From NCBI RefSeq assembly GCF_036802865.1, contig NZ_DAIRVK010000001.1, positions 744,001 to 808,000 on the forward strand: a stretch of 64,000 bases of DNA. The letters run 5' to 3'. Origin of the DNA: Sulfurospirillum sp036802865. Its GTDB lineage: Bacteria; Campylobacterota; Campylobacteria; Campylobacterales; Sulfurospirillaceae. Every line of letters starts with the position of its first letter. Position 1 is the stretch's first letter. The notes beneath the pieces are model-generated. The model did not search any database. It was not told the DNA's origin and saw only the letters and a list, made by a program, of their open reading frames with translations. The translations under genes and the position numbers were made by a program. Below are positions 16,237 to 24,488 of the stretch, piece by piece.

Positions 16237-18618
16237 GTGTTGCTCAAAGTTTTTGGTTCTTACAAAACAACGCTTCTTCTACTCTTTTTTTTAGCGGTAG
16301 GTGCGGCGGTCGCAACATTCCTTGAAAACGATTTTGGCACAGCATTTGCGCGTCATTATGTGTATAACGCCATTTGGTACGAAATGCTTTTGAGCATTGG
16401 CGCGCTAAATCTTGCAATCGTACTCTACCGATCTTCCATGATTTCACATAGAGGCAAATTTGTCTTTCATGCTGCCTTTATTCTTATTCTCATAGGCTCT
16501 GGACTGACGCGTTATTTGGGTGTTGATGGCATTATGAAGATTCGTGAAGGTGCAAGCTCCAATGTGATCTTCTCGACCGAAAAAAACAGTGAAATCACCC
16601 TTCCTTTTGCGCTGCATTTGAACAAATTTGAGTTAGAACGCTACTATGGTAGTCGCGCACCTTCTGCGTACAATAGCGATGTTCGCATACAAGATGGCAA
16701 TACAACCTTTGATGCACATATCTACATGAACCACACACTCAGTTATAAAGGGTACAAGTTTTTCCAAACCTTTTATGATCCCGATGAAAAAGGAACCATT
16801 CTCTCTGTTACCAAAGACCCTGGCGTTGAGGTGACCTATGTGGGTTATGCATTGCTTTTTTTAGGGCTTATCCTAAACTTACTCGACCCAAAATCACGTT
16901 TTCGAAAATTAATTACGCAGGTGAAAAGTAGCACGCTCATTGTGGCATTTTTACTGTTTGCGCAAGTGCCACTTTTCTCACACAGCGAGTATGTGCAAAA
17001 CTATTTGGATGAGCACCAAAGTAAGAGTAAAGAGGTAAGTGATGCCTTTGGCAAGCTTGTCGTACAGTCACGTATGGGGCGAATGAAGCCTTTTGATACA
17101 CTCAGTCAAGAAGTACTGTACAAACTCAGTGGAAAAAATAGTCTTTACAACATGGATGCTATGCAAGTTGCTTTGGGGATGCTCTCTCATCCATCTGTAT
17201 GGAAAAAGCTTCCGATGATTCAGACCAAAACACCCAAATTAAGAGCGTTTATAGGTTTACCCAAAGATCAAAAACTAGCCTCTTTTGAAGACTTTTTTGA
17301 AGGACATCGTTATAAGTTAGACGCGGAGCTTCAAAAAGCATTGGCACTGCGCCCAAGCCAGCGTGGTACGTTTGAGAACGACCTGATCAAAGTCGATGAG
17401 CGTTTAAGCATCGCTTTTATGCTCTATCAAGGCGTGCTGTTTAAAATCTTCCCACAAGCTAATGATGCAAGCCATACATGGGTAGCATTTGAGCAGATGT
17501 TTGCGCAATTAGAAGGTGTTGAAGCTGAAAAACTGCAAGAGAGTTCAACTGCTTTTATTGGAGCGCTTTTTGAGCGCAATTACGCCAAAGCACTCTCGTA
17601 TGTTGGTACATTTTCAGAGTTTCAAACCAAATATGGCGCTGATATAATGCCATCATATACGCACATTAAAATGGAAATACTCTTTAATAAGCTGATGATT
17701 TTTGAGCGTCTGACATTGATCTATGTTCTTTTAGGATTAGTCCTTTTAGTCGTCGCTTTTGGGCGTGTTTTTGCTCCTCAAAAATTTCCAGCTAAAATCG
17801 ATAAAGTGCTTTTTGGCATCGTAGCTACACTGTTTGTCATTCACACCTGTGGTTTGGCTCTTCGATGGTATGTCAGCGGTCATGCCCCGTTAAGTGATAC
17901 CTATGAGTCTATCGTTTACATTGCTTGGTCGTGTTTGCTCTTTTGTATGCTTTTTTTACGTCGTTCCCTTTTTGCGCTCTCAGGGTCTGTGATGATGTCG
18001 GGCATCTTTATGTTTGTAGCCCATTTAGGGCATATTGACCCTGAAATTACCAACCTTGTACCGGTGTTAAAGTCTTTTTGGCTCTCTGTGCATGTCTCCA
18101 TCATTACAGCGAGTTATGGCTTTTTAGCTCTTGGCTGTGCGCTGGGATTTTTTACGCTTATTCTTTTTGCATGTAAAAGCTCTCACCAAACGATTGCGAC
18201 CATTAAACACCTTACCGCTATCAATGAGATTACCCTTATTTTAGGGCTTAGCCTCTTGGTGATTGGTAACTTTTTAGGGGGCGTTTGGGCGAATGAGTCG
18301 TGGGGACGTTACTGGGGTTGGGATCCTAAAGAGACGTGGGCGTACATCTCTATTTTAGTTTACACCATCATTTTACATGTGCGACTTGTGCCACGGCTTT
18401 ATTCGCACTATCTTTTTGCGGTACTCTCACTTTTAGGGTTTGCCTCTATTTTGATGACCTATTTTGGGGTAAATTTCTACCTTGCAGGGATGCACTCTTA
18501 CGCTACAGGGGATCCTGTACCAATCCCTTTATGGGTTTATATTTGTAATTTTGTGGTAGCATTACTGATTATAATATCGTATAAAAATAGACTTTTAATG
18601 AAGTCTTCTGATGTGTAA
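16237..18618 (+). CDS. nrfI: CcsBA-type cytochrome c synthase (NrfI)
   Basis: Large inner-membrane protein of 793 residues that fuses ResB/CcsB (N-terminal, about 1-480) with ResC/CcsA (C-terminal, about 480-793). It handles haem delivery and attachment to periplasmic cytochromes. The tryptophan-rich haem-handling motif WGRYWGWDPKETW is present near the C-terminal end, surrounded by transmembrane helices with conserved histidines. Wolinella NrfI, encoded in the same operon position, is the haem lyase for the special CXXCK motif of NrfA. I start at GTG 16237 because AAGGA lies upstream at a normal distance; the frame is open for 12 further codons with no ribosome binding site. Confidence 0.92.
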   Translation: MLLKVFGSYKTTLLLLFFLAVGAAVATFLENDFGTAFARHYVYNAIWYEMLLSIGALNLAIVLYRSSMISHRGKFVFHAAFILILIGSGLTRYLGVDGIMKIREGASSNVIFSTEKNSEITLPFALHLNKFELERYYGSRAPSAYNSDVRIQDGNTTFDAHIYMNHTLSYKGYKFFQTFYDPDEKGTILSVTKDPGVEVTYVGYALLFLGLILNLLDPKSRFRKLITQVKSSTLIVAFLLFAQVPLFSHSEYVQNYLDEHQSKSKEVSDAFGKLVVQSRMGRMKPFDTLSQEVLYKLSGKNSLYNMDAMQVALGMLSHPSVWKKLPMIQTKTPKLRAFIGLPKDQKLASFEDFFEGHRYKLDAELQKALALRPSQRGTFENDLIKVDERLSIAFMLYQGVLFKIFPQANDASHTWVAFEQMFAQLEGVEAEKLQESSTAFIGALFERNYAKALSYVGTFSEFQTKYGADIMPSYTHIKMEILFNKLMIFERLTLIYVLLGLVLLVVAFGRVFAPQKFPAKIDKVLFGIVATLFVIHTCGLALRWYVSGHAPLSDTYESIVYIAWSCLLFCMLFLRRSLFALSGSVMMSGIFMFVAHLGHIDPEITNLVPVLKSFWLSVHVSIITASYGFLALGCALGFFTLILFACKSSHQTIATIKHLTAINEITLILGLSLLVIGNFLGGVWANESWGRYWGWDPKETWAYISILVYTIILHVRLVPRLYSHYLFAVLSLLGFASILMTYFGVNFYLAGMHSYATGDPVPIPLWVYICNFVVALLIIISYKNRLLMKSSDV

Positions 18619-18713
18619 GCATCAAGCTTTAGTGCCCTAGTGGCTAACGTAGCTTTTAAAGTTTTGCTCTAAAAGCGTTTTAAAAATAAAAAATAAACAC
18701 TTGAAGGAACCAA

Positions 18714-19364
18714 ATGAATAAAATAAAATTACTAGCACTCTCTTTAGCGCTCATCGGCAATCTTAATGCAGGCGATGTTTTTGAGGGAACGGTTGTTGAT
18801 ACTCTTAACGGTGGCGGTTATACTTACCTGCAAATTGATGATACCAAGAAAAAGTATTGGGTTGCTGTTGAAGGTATAAAGGTTGAAAAAGGGACTGAGG
18901 TTCGTTTCACTGAAGAGATGAGAATTAAAGATTTTGAGAGTAAAACGCTGAACCGTAAATTTGATGAGATTGTTTTTGCTTCCAATTTACAACATCGTAC
19001 AAATGTTCCTGAAAAAGGCAATTTAGAACTCATTAACGAGCAGGTCAAAGAGTCTCCATACAAACAAAAAGATACGATGAGTGTTAAAGAAGTATGGGAA
19101 AAACGTGTTAGTTTAAAAGATAAAACGATTGCGATTCGAGGAAAAGTTGTTAAAGCCAGTCCAAATATTATGGGGCGCAACTGGGTTCACATTCAAGATG
19201 GCACAGGTGAGGGAAGTGAAATAGGACGCATCGTCTTTACCTCAAAAGAGCTTCCAAAAGTTGGTGATATCGTAACAGCTTCAGGTGTAGTGAGTGTTGA
19301 TAAGGACTTTGGTTCAGGTTATTTTTACAAGATCATTGTCGAAAACGCTTCATTTAGTAAATAA
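18714..19364 (+). CDS. nrfJ: NrfJ-like periplasmic OB-fold protein
   Basis: 216-residue protein with a signal peptide (1-19, LIGNLNA-GD). An N-terminal domain (about 20-100) resembles the GDV/GxVxxTxxxGGYTYLQID pattern of NrfJ-type proteins. A C-terminal OB-fold-like domain (about 125-216) has GRNWVHIQDGTG and GDIVTASGVVSVDKDFGSGY. It corresponds in position to nrfJ of Wolinella nrfHAIJ. The function is not established; a role in haem or redox maturation of NrfA is a guess. It lies 95 bases after nrfI with a weak stem-loop between them. Confidence 0.8.
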   Translation: MNKIKLLALSLALIGNLNAGDVFEGTVVDTLNGGGYTYLQIDDTKKKYWVAVEGIKVEKGTEVRFTEEMRIKDFESKTLNRKFDEIVFASNLQHRTNVPEKGNLELINEQVKESPYKQKDTMSVKEVWEKRVSLKDKTIAIRGKVVKASPNIMGRNWVHIQDGTGEGSEIGRIVFTSKELPKVGDIVTASGVVSVDKDFGSGYFYKIIVENASFSK

Positions 19365-19380
19365 ATTCTAAAGAGATTTG

Positions 19381-20043
19381 ATGTCTAACGAGCAAGTGAA
19401 AATTGTCTCTTCATTGCCATTGTTTGGGACGCTTCAAAGTGAAGACATCGAAAAAATTGCCTCGTTTTGCAGTGTACGTCACCATAAAGCAGGTGACGTA
19501 CTTTTTTATGAAAAAGATACCAAAGATTCGATTTATTACATCATTCAAGGTTCGGTCAAGTTTTACAAGGTTGACCGTTTCGATAATGAAATTTTCCTCT
19601 ACAAACTCTATTCAAATTCACTTATTTTTAATGTTTCCAAGCTGACAGATAGTTTTTTTATCAGCTGTTATGCAAATGCCGAATTTTTGGAAGACAGCAC
19701 GATACTTTCCATTCAAAGTGAGCCATTTCGTGAAATGATCTATTCCAATCACCGTTTGATGACCAAGATTTTGCAAGAGTCTTTTGCGATGATTCAGCAG
19801 ATGCAGTGTATCATCAGTCGAGATGTTGTCTTTGATGGAACTGCGAAGGTAGCGCATATGCTGGTTAATGAGCTGGACACATTTAATAAACTTAAAAAAC
19901 ATGAAATTGCCTATATGTTGCATATTCAGCCAGAGACACTTTCACGTATTTTAAACAAGTTAACACGTAATGGAACCATTGAGATCGAAAAAAATAACAT
20001 TGTTATTTTAAATATTCAAGAGCTAAAAGATATTTATGAGTAG
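19381..20043 (+). CDS. Second Crp/Fnr-family regulator downstream of nrf
   Basis: 220-residue regulator with the same plan as the one before nrfH: a cyclic-nucleotide-type sensory roll (GDVLFYEKDTKDSIYYIIQGSVKFYK), a dimer helix, and a winged helix (AYMLHIQPETLSRILNKLTRNGTIEIE). No Fnr [4Fe-4S] cysteine pattern is visible. I take ATG 19381; a TTG just before it is also possible. It ends six bases before the PilJ-type receptor gene, so the two are probably co-transcribed. It resembles Nss-type regulators of N-oxide respiration; the effector is not visible. Confidence 0.88.
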   Translation: MSNEQVKIVSSLPLFGTLQSEDIEKIASFCSVRHHKAGDVLFYEKDTKDSIYYIIQGSVKFYKVDRFDNEIFLYKLYSNSLIFNVSKLTDSFFISCYANAEFLEDSTILSIQSEPFREMIYSNHRLMTKILQESFAMIQQMQCIISRDVVFDGTAKVAHMLVNELDTFNKLKKHEIAYMLHIQPETLSRILNKLTRNGTIEIEKNNIVILNIQELKDIYE

Positions 20044-20049
20044 GACACC

Positions 20050-21429
20050 ATGATAAAACCAACCGCTATTAGTGCAAAAATGCGTCTTGCCGGAGGATTG
20101 CTCTCTTTTGTTATTATTTTTATTATCTCTTTAACCGTGATGATGAATCAGATGAGTAAAAAAGACTCTTACATCATCAACATTGCTGGAAAACAGCGTA
20201 TGCTTTCTCAAAAGATGAGCAAGGAGATCTTTTTTATTGTTCACCGCCATACCAATGATTTTCGAGAGTTAAATACGGCTGTCAATCTTTTTGAAAACAG
20301 CCTCAAAGATCTCTTGTATGGGAATGATGCCAAAGGTATTTACGCCCCTCAAAATGATCGCATAAAATCAAAACTTGAAGAGGTTATGGCACTTTGGCTT
20401 CCGTTTCGTGCTGAAGTAGAAGCCCTAAAAATAGGGGTTGAAGATGTGCGCCCTGATATGGAAGTCCTCACCCCTCGCATCGAAAAACTTTTGGTGCTTT
20501 CTGATTCAGTTGTGCAACGTATGGTGAGTGCCAACCTTAGCAATGTTCACATTGACCTCTCGGGTCGCCAGCGGATGCTTTCACAAAGAATGGGACTTTA
20601 TGTGAGCCGATATTTACGAAGTGCCAATGCCCAAGACCTACTTGTATATGCCGATGCAAAAGCGCTTTACAACAAAACGATTAAGAGTTTCTTAGATGAC
20701 ACAGCGGTTAAAAATGCTCCTGACGTATATGCCATTGTCAAAGAGACCAATGCTTATTGGGAAGAGTATACGCTTTATTTAGATCATATCATCGCTGTGG
20801 AGAGTGAGATCAACAAGCATATGGCGTTTGTGCACGAAAAAAATGTTCAGCTCCTCAATGCAATGGATGAAGCGGTTTGGCTCTACACCGACCACAGTGA
20901 AGCCAAAAACGATATGTTTCTTAAGTTTCAATACATCGCGCTGTTGGTGGGCTTTATCATTATGGTTTATGCGTTTGTAATGACCAAAGAGATCATCGAG
21001 CATTTAGAAGGTTTTGTGCAAAAAGCCAAAGAGCTAGCACACGGCGATATAAGTAGCTTTTCAGCGCAACATGTAACGCTCTCTGCCAACAGCGAAGATG
21101 AGCTGAAAGAAGCATCAACGCACATTTCGCTTTTTGTTCAAAAAGTCAATCTTGCGATGAAAGACTCCGAAGATGCGCTCAAAAAAGCAGAAAATGCCGT
21201 TTCTCAACTTCAACAACTTGCCCTTGAAGTTGAAGATGTTATCGAAGATATGGGCATTGATGAAAGTGAAAAGAAAACATTTGATAAAAATGTCAATGCA
21301 ACCGAAGACATTGCCATCCAGTCTGCTGAAAATCTCATCCATGTTAACCGTATGTTGCAAAAGTTGAAAAAAAGCCTTAATGCAATGGTTGAGAGTGGCA
21401 ATAAAATGGACGAAAAAAAGATTGAGTAA
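20050..21429 (+). CDS. PilJ-domain transmembrane receptor without an output domain
   Basis: 459 residues. One transmembrane helix is at about 12-32 and another at about 290-315. The periplasmic region carries two PilJ/NIT-type motifs, AGKQRMLSQKM (46-56) and SGRQRMLSQRM (about 170-180), like the nitrate-binding P-box helices of NarX-type sensors. After the second helix comes a HAMP-like segment, then a long charged coiled coil to the end. The conserved MCP hairpin, a histidine kinase and a GGDEF domain are all absent. It sits directly behind a Crp/Fnr gene in the nitrite reductase region, so nitrate/nitrite sensing is plausible (inference), with signalling through a protein contact at the coiled coil. 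Confidence 0.82.
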   Translation: MIKPTAISAKMRLAGGLLSFVIIFIISLTVMMNQMSKKDSYIINIAGKQRMLSQKMSKEIFFIVHRHTNDFRELNTAVNLFENSLKDLLYGNDAKGIYAPQNDRIKSKLEEVMALWLPFRAEVEALKIGVEDVRPDMEVLTPRIEKLLVLSDSVVQRMVSANLSNVHIDLSGRQRMLSQRMGLYVSRYLRSANAQDLLVYADAKALYNKTIKSFLDDTAVKNAPDVYAIVKETNAYWEEYTLYLDHIIAVESEINKHMAFVHEKNVQLLNAMDEAVWLYTDHSEAKNDMFLKFQYIALLVGFIIMVYAFVMTKEIIEHLEGFVQKAKELAHGDISSFSAQHVTLSANSEDELKEASTHISLFVQKVNLAMKDSEDALKKAENAVSQLQQLALEVEDVIEDMGIDESEKKTFDKNVNATEDIAIQSAENLIHVNRMLQKLKKSLNAMVESGNKMDEKKIE

Positions 21430-21485
21430 CAATTCGTTTAAACTCTTGGGGTATCATATTTGTAAAGATACACCAAGAGGCTTGA

Positions 21486-22055
21486 ATGAAAAAAGTGATT
21501 ATTATTCATGGCTATTATGCTTCACCAAATTCACATTGGTTTCCGTGGTTTGTTGAAAAAGTTCATGCGGTGCATGGTATAAACGTAGAGGTATTGCGTA
21601 TGCCAACACCAGAATCTCCTCACGTTGAAGCGTGGCTTGAAAAACTTCGTGACAAACTTGGTACACCGAACAATGAAACATTTATTATCGCGCATAGTTT
21701 AGGCTGTGTAGCACTTTTACACTATCTAAATGACCTCCAAGAAAGCTTCACTCTGGGTGGTCTCATCTTAGTCTCTCCCTTCGATCAACCCCTCGAAGTT
21801 TTCCCCAATCTTGATGCTTTTGTCGATGTTTCCCTTGACTATGAGAAACTGGCGCGCAGTGCCCTTCAAAAGTCTGTCATCTTCTCCGATAACGATATGT
21901 ATGTGCCATCTTCTGTGAGTAAAGCTCTGGGAGTCAAACTCGATAGTGCTTTGTTTGAAATCCCTCGTGGAGGGCATTTTCTAGGTATTGAAGGTTTTGA
22001 GACTTTCCCTGAACTTTACGATATTTTCAAACAGATGATGACCAAGTACGCTTAA
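21486..22055 (+). CDS. RBBP9/YdeN-family alpha/beta hydrolase
   Basis: 189-residue cytoplasmic serine hydrolase. It starts with IIHGYYASPNSHWFPW, which is typical of the RBBP9 family. The nucleophile serine is in AHSLGC, the acid is probably the Asp of FSDNDMYVP, and the histidine is in RGGHFLG. Substrates of this family are poorly known. A GAGG ribosome binding site precedes the ATG. It converges with lrgB and does not appear to belong to a neighbouring operon. Confidence 0.88.
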   Translation: MKKVIIIHGYYASPNSHWFPWFVEKVHAVHGINVEVLRMPTPESPHVEAWLEKLRDKLGTPNNETFIIAHSLGCVALLHYLNDLQESFTLGGLILVSPFDQPLEVFPNLDAFVDVSLDYEKLARSALQKSVIFSDNDMYVPSSVSKALGVKLDSALFEIPRGGHFLGIEGFETFPELYDIFKQMMTKYA

Positions 22056-22060
22056 TTTTT

Positions 22061-22771
22061 TTATAAAAACCCAATTACAATCGGCAACGCAATGGCGATA
22101 AATACACCGACTAACCCCATGGCTAATGCCGAAAATGCCGCAGCGTTTTCACTGATCTCAAAAGCTCTTGCTGTTCCTACTGCATGAGAGATAAGCCCCA
22201 ACGCAAACCCTTTTGCTGCGTCATGTTTGATGCGTAGCAGTTTAAACACAAATGTACCAAACAACGCTCCCAAAAGCCCCGTGATTACCACAAATCCAAT
22301 GGCTAAAGCAGCATTCGCGCCAATGTCATGTGCGGTAATCAGCGTAATAGGTGCGGTGACAGACTTTGTTGTCATAGAGAGCATCGTAATTTTTGAAGCA
22401 CCAAAAAGCCACAAAATACCAACAGCGCTTAAAATCGTAAACGTACCACCCACAAAAAGAGTCACGAGGATAGGCATAAAATAAGCACGAATCAATTTAA
22501 GATTTTTATACAAAGGAAGTGCCAACGCAACCGTTGCAGGTCCTAAAAAAAAGTGAAGAATAAAAACAGAGTCAAAGTACTGTTTATAAGGAATTTGAGC
22601 AAAAATAAGAATGGGAAGCATAATGATGTATGCGATGACAATGGGTTGTAGCAAAGAGTGTTTGCCACTTTTTTCATAAATGAGTATGCCGATTTTATAG
22701 GCACTGATGGTGATCATAATCCACGATAAAGGTGTATTCATCACATAAGCGATGAGCGCATCAACATTCAT
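22061..22771 (-). CDS. lrgB: LrgB/CidB-family membrane protein
   Basis: 236-residue integral membrane protein with about six to seven hydrophobic segments and the LrgB-type region MTTKSVTAPIT followed by GLISHAVGTARAFE. LrgAB/CidAB systems are linked to murein hydrolase activity and cell lysis in Gram-positive bacteria and to organic-acid or glycolate export elsewhere. The start MNVDALIAYV overlaps the lrgA stop by four bases (ATGA); longer upstream readings run inside lrgA and are not used. Confidence 0.9.
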   Translation of the reverse strand: MNVDALIAYVMNTPLSWIMITISAYKIGILIYEKSGKHSLLQPIVIAYIIMLPILIFAQIPYKQYFDSVFILHFFLGPATVALALPLYKNLKLIRAYFMPILVTLFVGGTFTILSAVGILWLFGASKITMLSMTTKSVTAPITLITAHDIGANAALAIGFVVITGLLGALFGTFVFKLLRIKHDAAKGFALGLISHAVGTARAFEISENAAAFSALAMGLVGVFIAIALPIVIGFL

Positions 22772-23115
22772 TTGTTCTCCTTGCGTGAGATCAAAATATC
22801 CATAAGCTTCACACTGAATGCTAAGGCTATAAACGTCCCAAAAATGAGCGATGCGAGGATGGCAAAAAGTTCGTTGGAGATAGTTCCAAATTGTGTGATG
22901 ATACCAGCGGCTGCGGGGATGATGAAAAGCGGCAAATAGCGCAATAGCCAAAAAACAGAGGTATCGAGCGCATGAAAGCTCCCTTTTCGTACCACTAAAA
23001 AAAGTAAAAGCAATACCATGCCGATGATGGCGCCAGGAATTTTGAGTTCAAAAAGTTTACTGATGCACTCTCCGACAAATTGGAAGAGTAAAAGGGTTAA
23101 GATACCGTGTAACAT
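22768..23115 (-). CDS. lrgA: LrgA/CidA-family holin-like membrane protein
   Basis: 115 residues, four predicted transmembrane segments, with the family pattern FQFVGECISKLFELKIPGAIIGMVLL and the later FWLLRYLPLFIIPAAAGI. It forms the holin-like partner of LrgB. An AGGAAAG ribosome binding site lies before the ATG. It is the first gene of the two-gene lrgAB unit, 47 bases beyond the end of the glycosyltransferase gene on the same strand. Confidence 0.9.
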   Translation of the reverse strand: MLHGILTLLLFQFVGECISKLFELKIPGAIIGMVLLLLFLVVRKGSFHALDTSVFWLLRYLPLFIIPAAAGIITQFGTISNELFAILASLIFGTFIALAFSVKLMDILISRKENK

Positions 23116-23162
23116 GACTTTCCTAAAGTTTTAAATTAGACAAAAAGTCTATTATACAGAAT

Positions 23163-24488
23163 TTAGTTTTGATGAGGTTTATAGTGTTTGATTAAATGTT
23201 TTGGCTCAACACCTATCCAATATAAAAAACTCACGATACGGTTGCGAAGTGTTGTATAAACAATGCCTTCTTTGTGCCATCTTCTGGAGGATGTCAAAAC
23301 TTTTGGCTTTAAAAGAGCGACTTTGTGACCTTGTTTTTTCAGTCGCCTCATGATCTCTACGTCTTCCATAAGAGGGATTTGAGCGTAACCTCCCAGTTCC
23401 CTAAAAAAGGTTGTTTCAAAAAAATGTGCTTGATCGCCATACGGAATTTTGGTGATGAATGATCGAAAATTTGCCATGGTTTCAATGAAAGAAAGCGCGA
23501 TATGCGGATCGTTGATGCCAAAGGAAAATGCCCCTACTTTTTTGACATCTAATGCTTGCAGGGTGAGTGTGTCCCAGTGGTGGGGTACAAGGGTGTCTGC
23601 ATGCAAAAAGAGCACAACATCCCCTTGGGCTATACGCGCACCTTCATTCATCTGAGATGCCCTTCCTTTGGGCGCAAACGCAAGTCGTACCTCGTCCAAG
23701 CGCAGACGATTGACCGTCGTTTTTTCATGCGTATCGACGATGATAATTTCGTAATTTTCTAGGTGAGCATTGGTTCGCAAGTGCGTTATGGTTTTCAAAA
23801 GGGTTTCATCTTCATGGAAGACGGGAATAATGACGCTGATGCGAGGAAGTATATTTAAAAGACTTTGCGCATAATAGCTTAAGGGCGTGTCTGAGCTTTT
23901 GGAGGCAAAAGCACGTAGATCATCCAGTGTGTCGATGTCACGAAGCATTTTCGTTTTAGCGACTTTGAGATGATGCATCTTTGCAAGTGTTTTTTCATAA
24001 ACATCCTCCTTACTGTAGGTGATGCCCTGAAATGGCTTATGACAAAAAGAATCTGCTTGAAATCCAATAAGGTAGTAACCTCCATCACGTGTGGGGGAGA
24101 GGACGGCATTGTTTTTGTACAGTAGCGTTAAGGCTTTTTGTAAAATCTCTTCTGTGATGTCGGGAATGTCTGAGCCAACAAGAATGACCCTTTGATAATT
24201 TTGAGAAAAAACATTTTGAAACGCATCGTACATGCGTTCACCCAAATCGCCTGAACTTTGGAAAAAAAACTGCTTCCGTTTCACATAAGTGGGTAAATGC
24301 GCATGCAAATCATCGTCATAAGCGATGATAACATCGGTGTCTTGTGGTAGTTTGACGCAGAGCAGATGCCTGCACATCATGCGGTAAAGTGTGGCGGCAT
24401 AATCACCCCCAATGCTTTGAGCAAGGCGTGTTTTTACACGCCCAACCACAGGGGCTTTCATAAAATAAATTAATGCGTTTCGAGACAT
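23163..24488 (-). CDS. TIGR04282-TIGR04283 fused glycosyltransferase
   Basis: 441 residues. The N-terminal half (1-200) is a CofC/GT-A-like nucleotidyl/glycosyl transferase with PVVGRVKTRL, SGDLGERMYDAF, GSDIPDI and RDGGYYLIGF, the pattern of TIGR04282. The C-terminal half (about 213-441) is a family-2 glycosyltransferase with SVIIPVFHEDETL, GRASQMNEGARIAQGD, FLHADT, PYGDQAHFF, PLMEDVEIMRRLKK and TSSRRWHKEG, the pattern of TIGR04283. Both families occur in arsenosugar biosynthesis neighbourhoods, sometimes fused. Here the gene overlaps the end of the methylthioribose-kinase-like gene by 19 bases and lies divergent from the ArsM-like fusion operon. Transfer of a sugar to a metalloid-containing acceptor is the favoured role (inference). 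Confidence 0.88.
   Translation of the reverse strand: MSRNALIYFMKAPVVGRVKTRLAQSIGGDYAATLYRMMCRHLLCVKLPQDTDVIIAYDDDLHAHLPTYVKRKQFFFQSSGDLGERMYDAFQNVFSQNYQRVILVGSDIPDITEEILQKALTLLYKNNAVLSPTRDGGYYLIGFQADSFCHKPFQGITYSKEDVYEKTLAKMHHLKVAKTKMLRDIDTLDDLRAFASKSSDTPLSYYAQSLLNILPRISVIIPVFHEDETLLKTITHLRTNAHLENYEIIIVDTHEKTTVNRLRLDEVRLAFAPKGRASQMNEGARIAQGDVVLFLHADTLVPHHWDTLTLQALDVKKVGAFSFGINDPHIALSFIETMANFRSFITKIPYGDQAHFFETTFFRELGGYAQIPLMEDVEIMRRLKKQGHKVALLKPKVLTSSRRWHKEGIVYTTLRNRIVSFLYWIGVEPKHLIKHYKPHQN

Noticed and set aside
22771..22951. A 60-codon N-terminal extension of lrgB
   Set aside because: The extension lies entirely inside lrgA in another frame and is not LrgB-like; the ATGA overlap gives the proper start.
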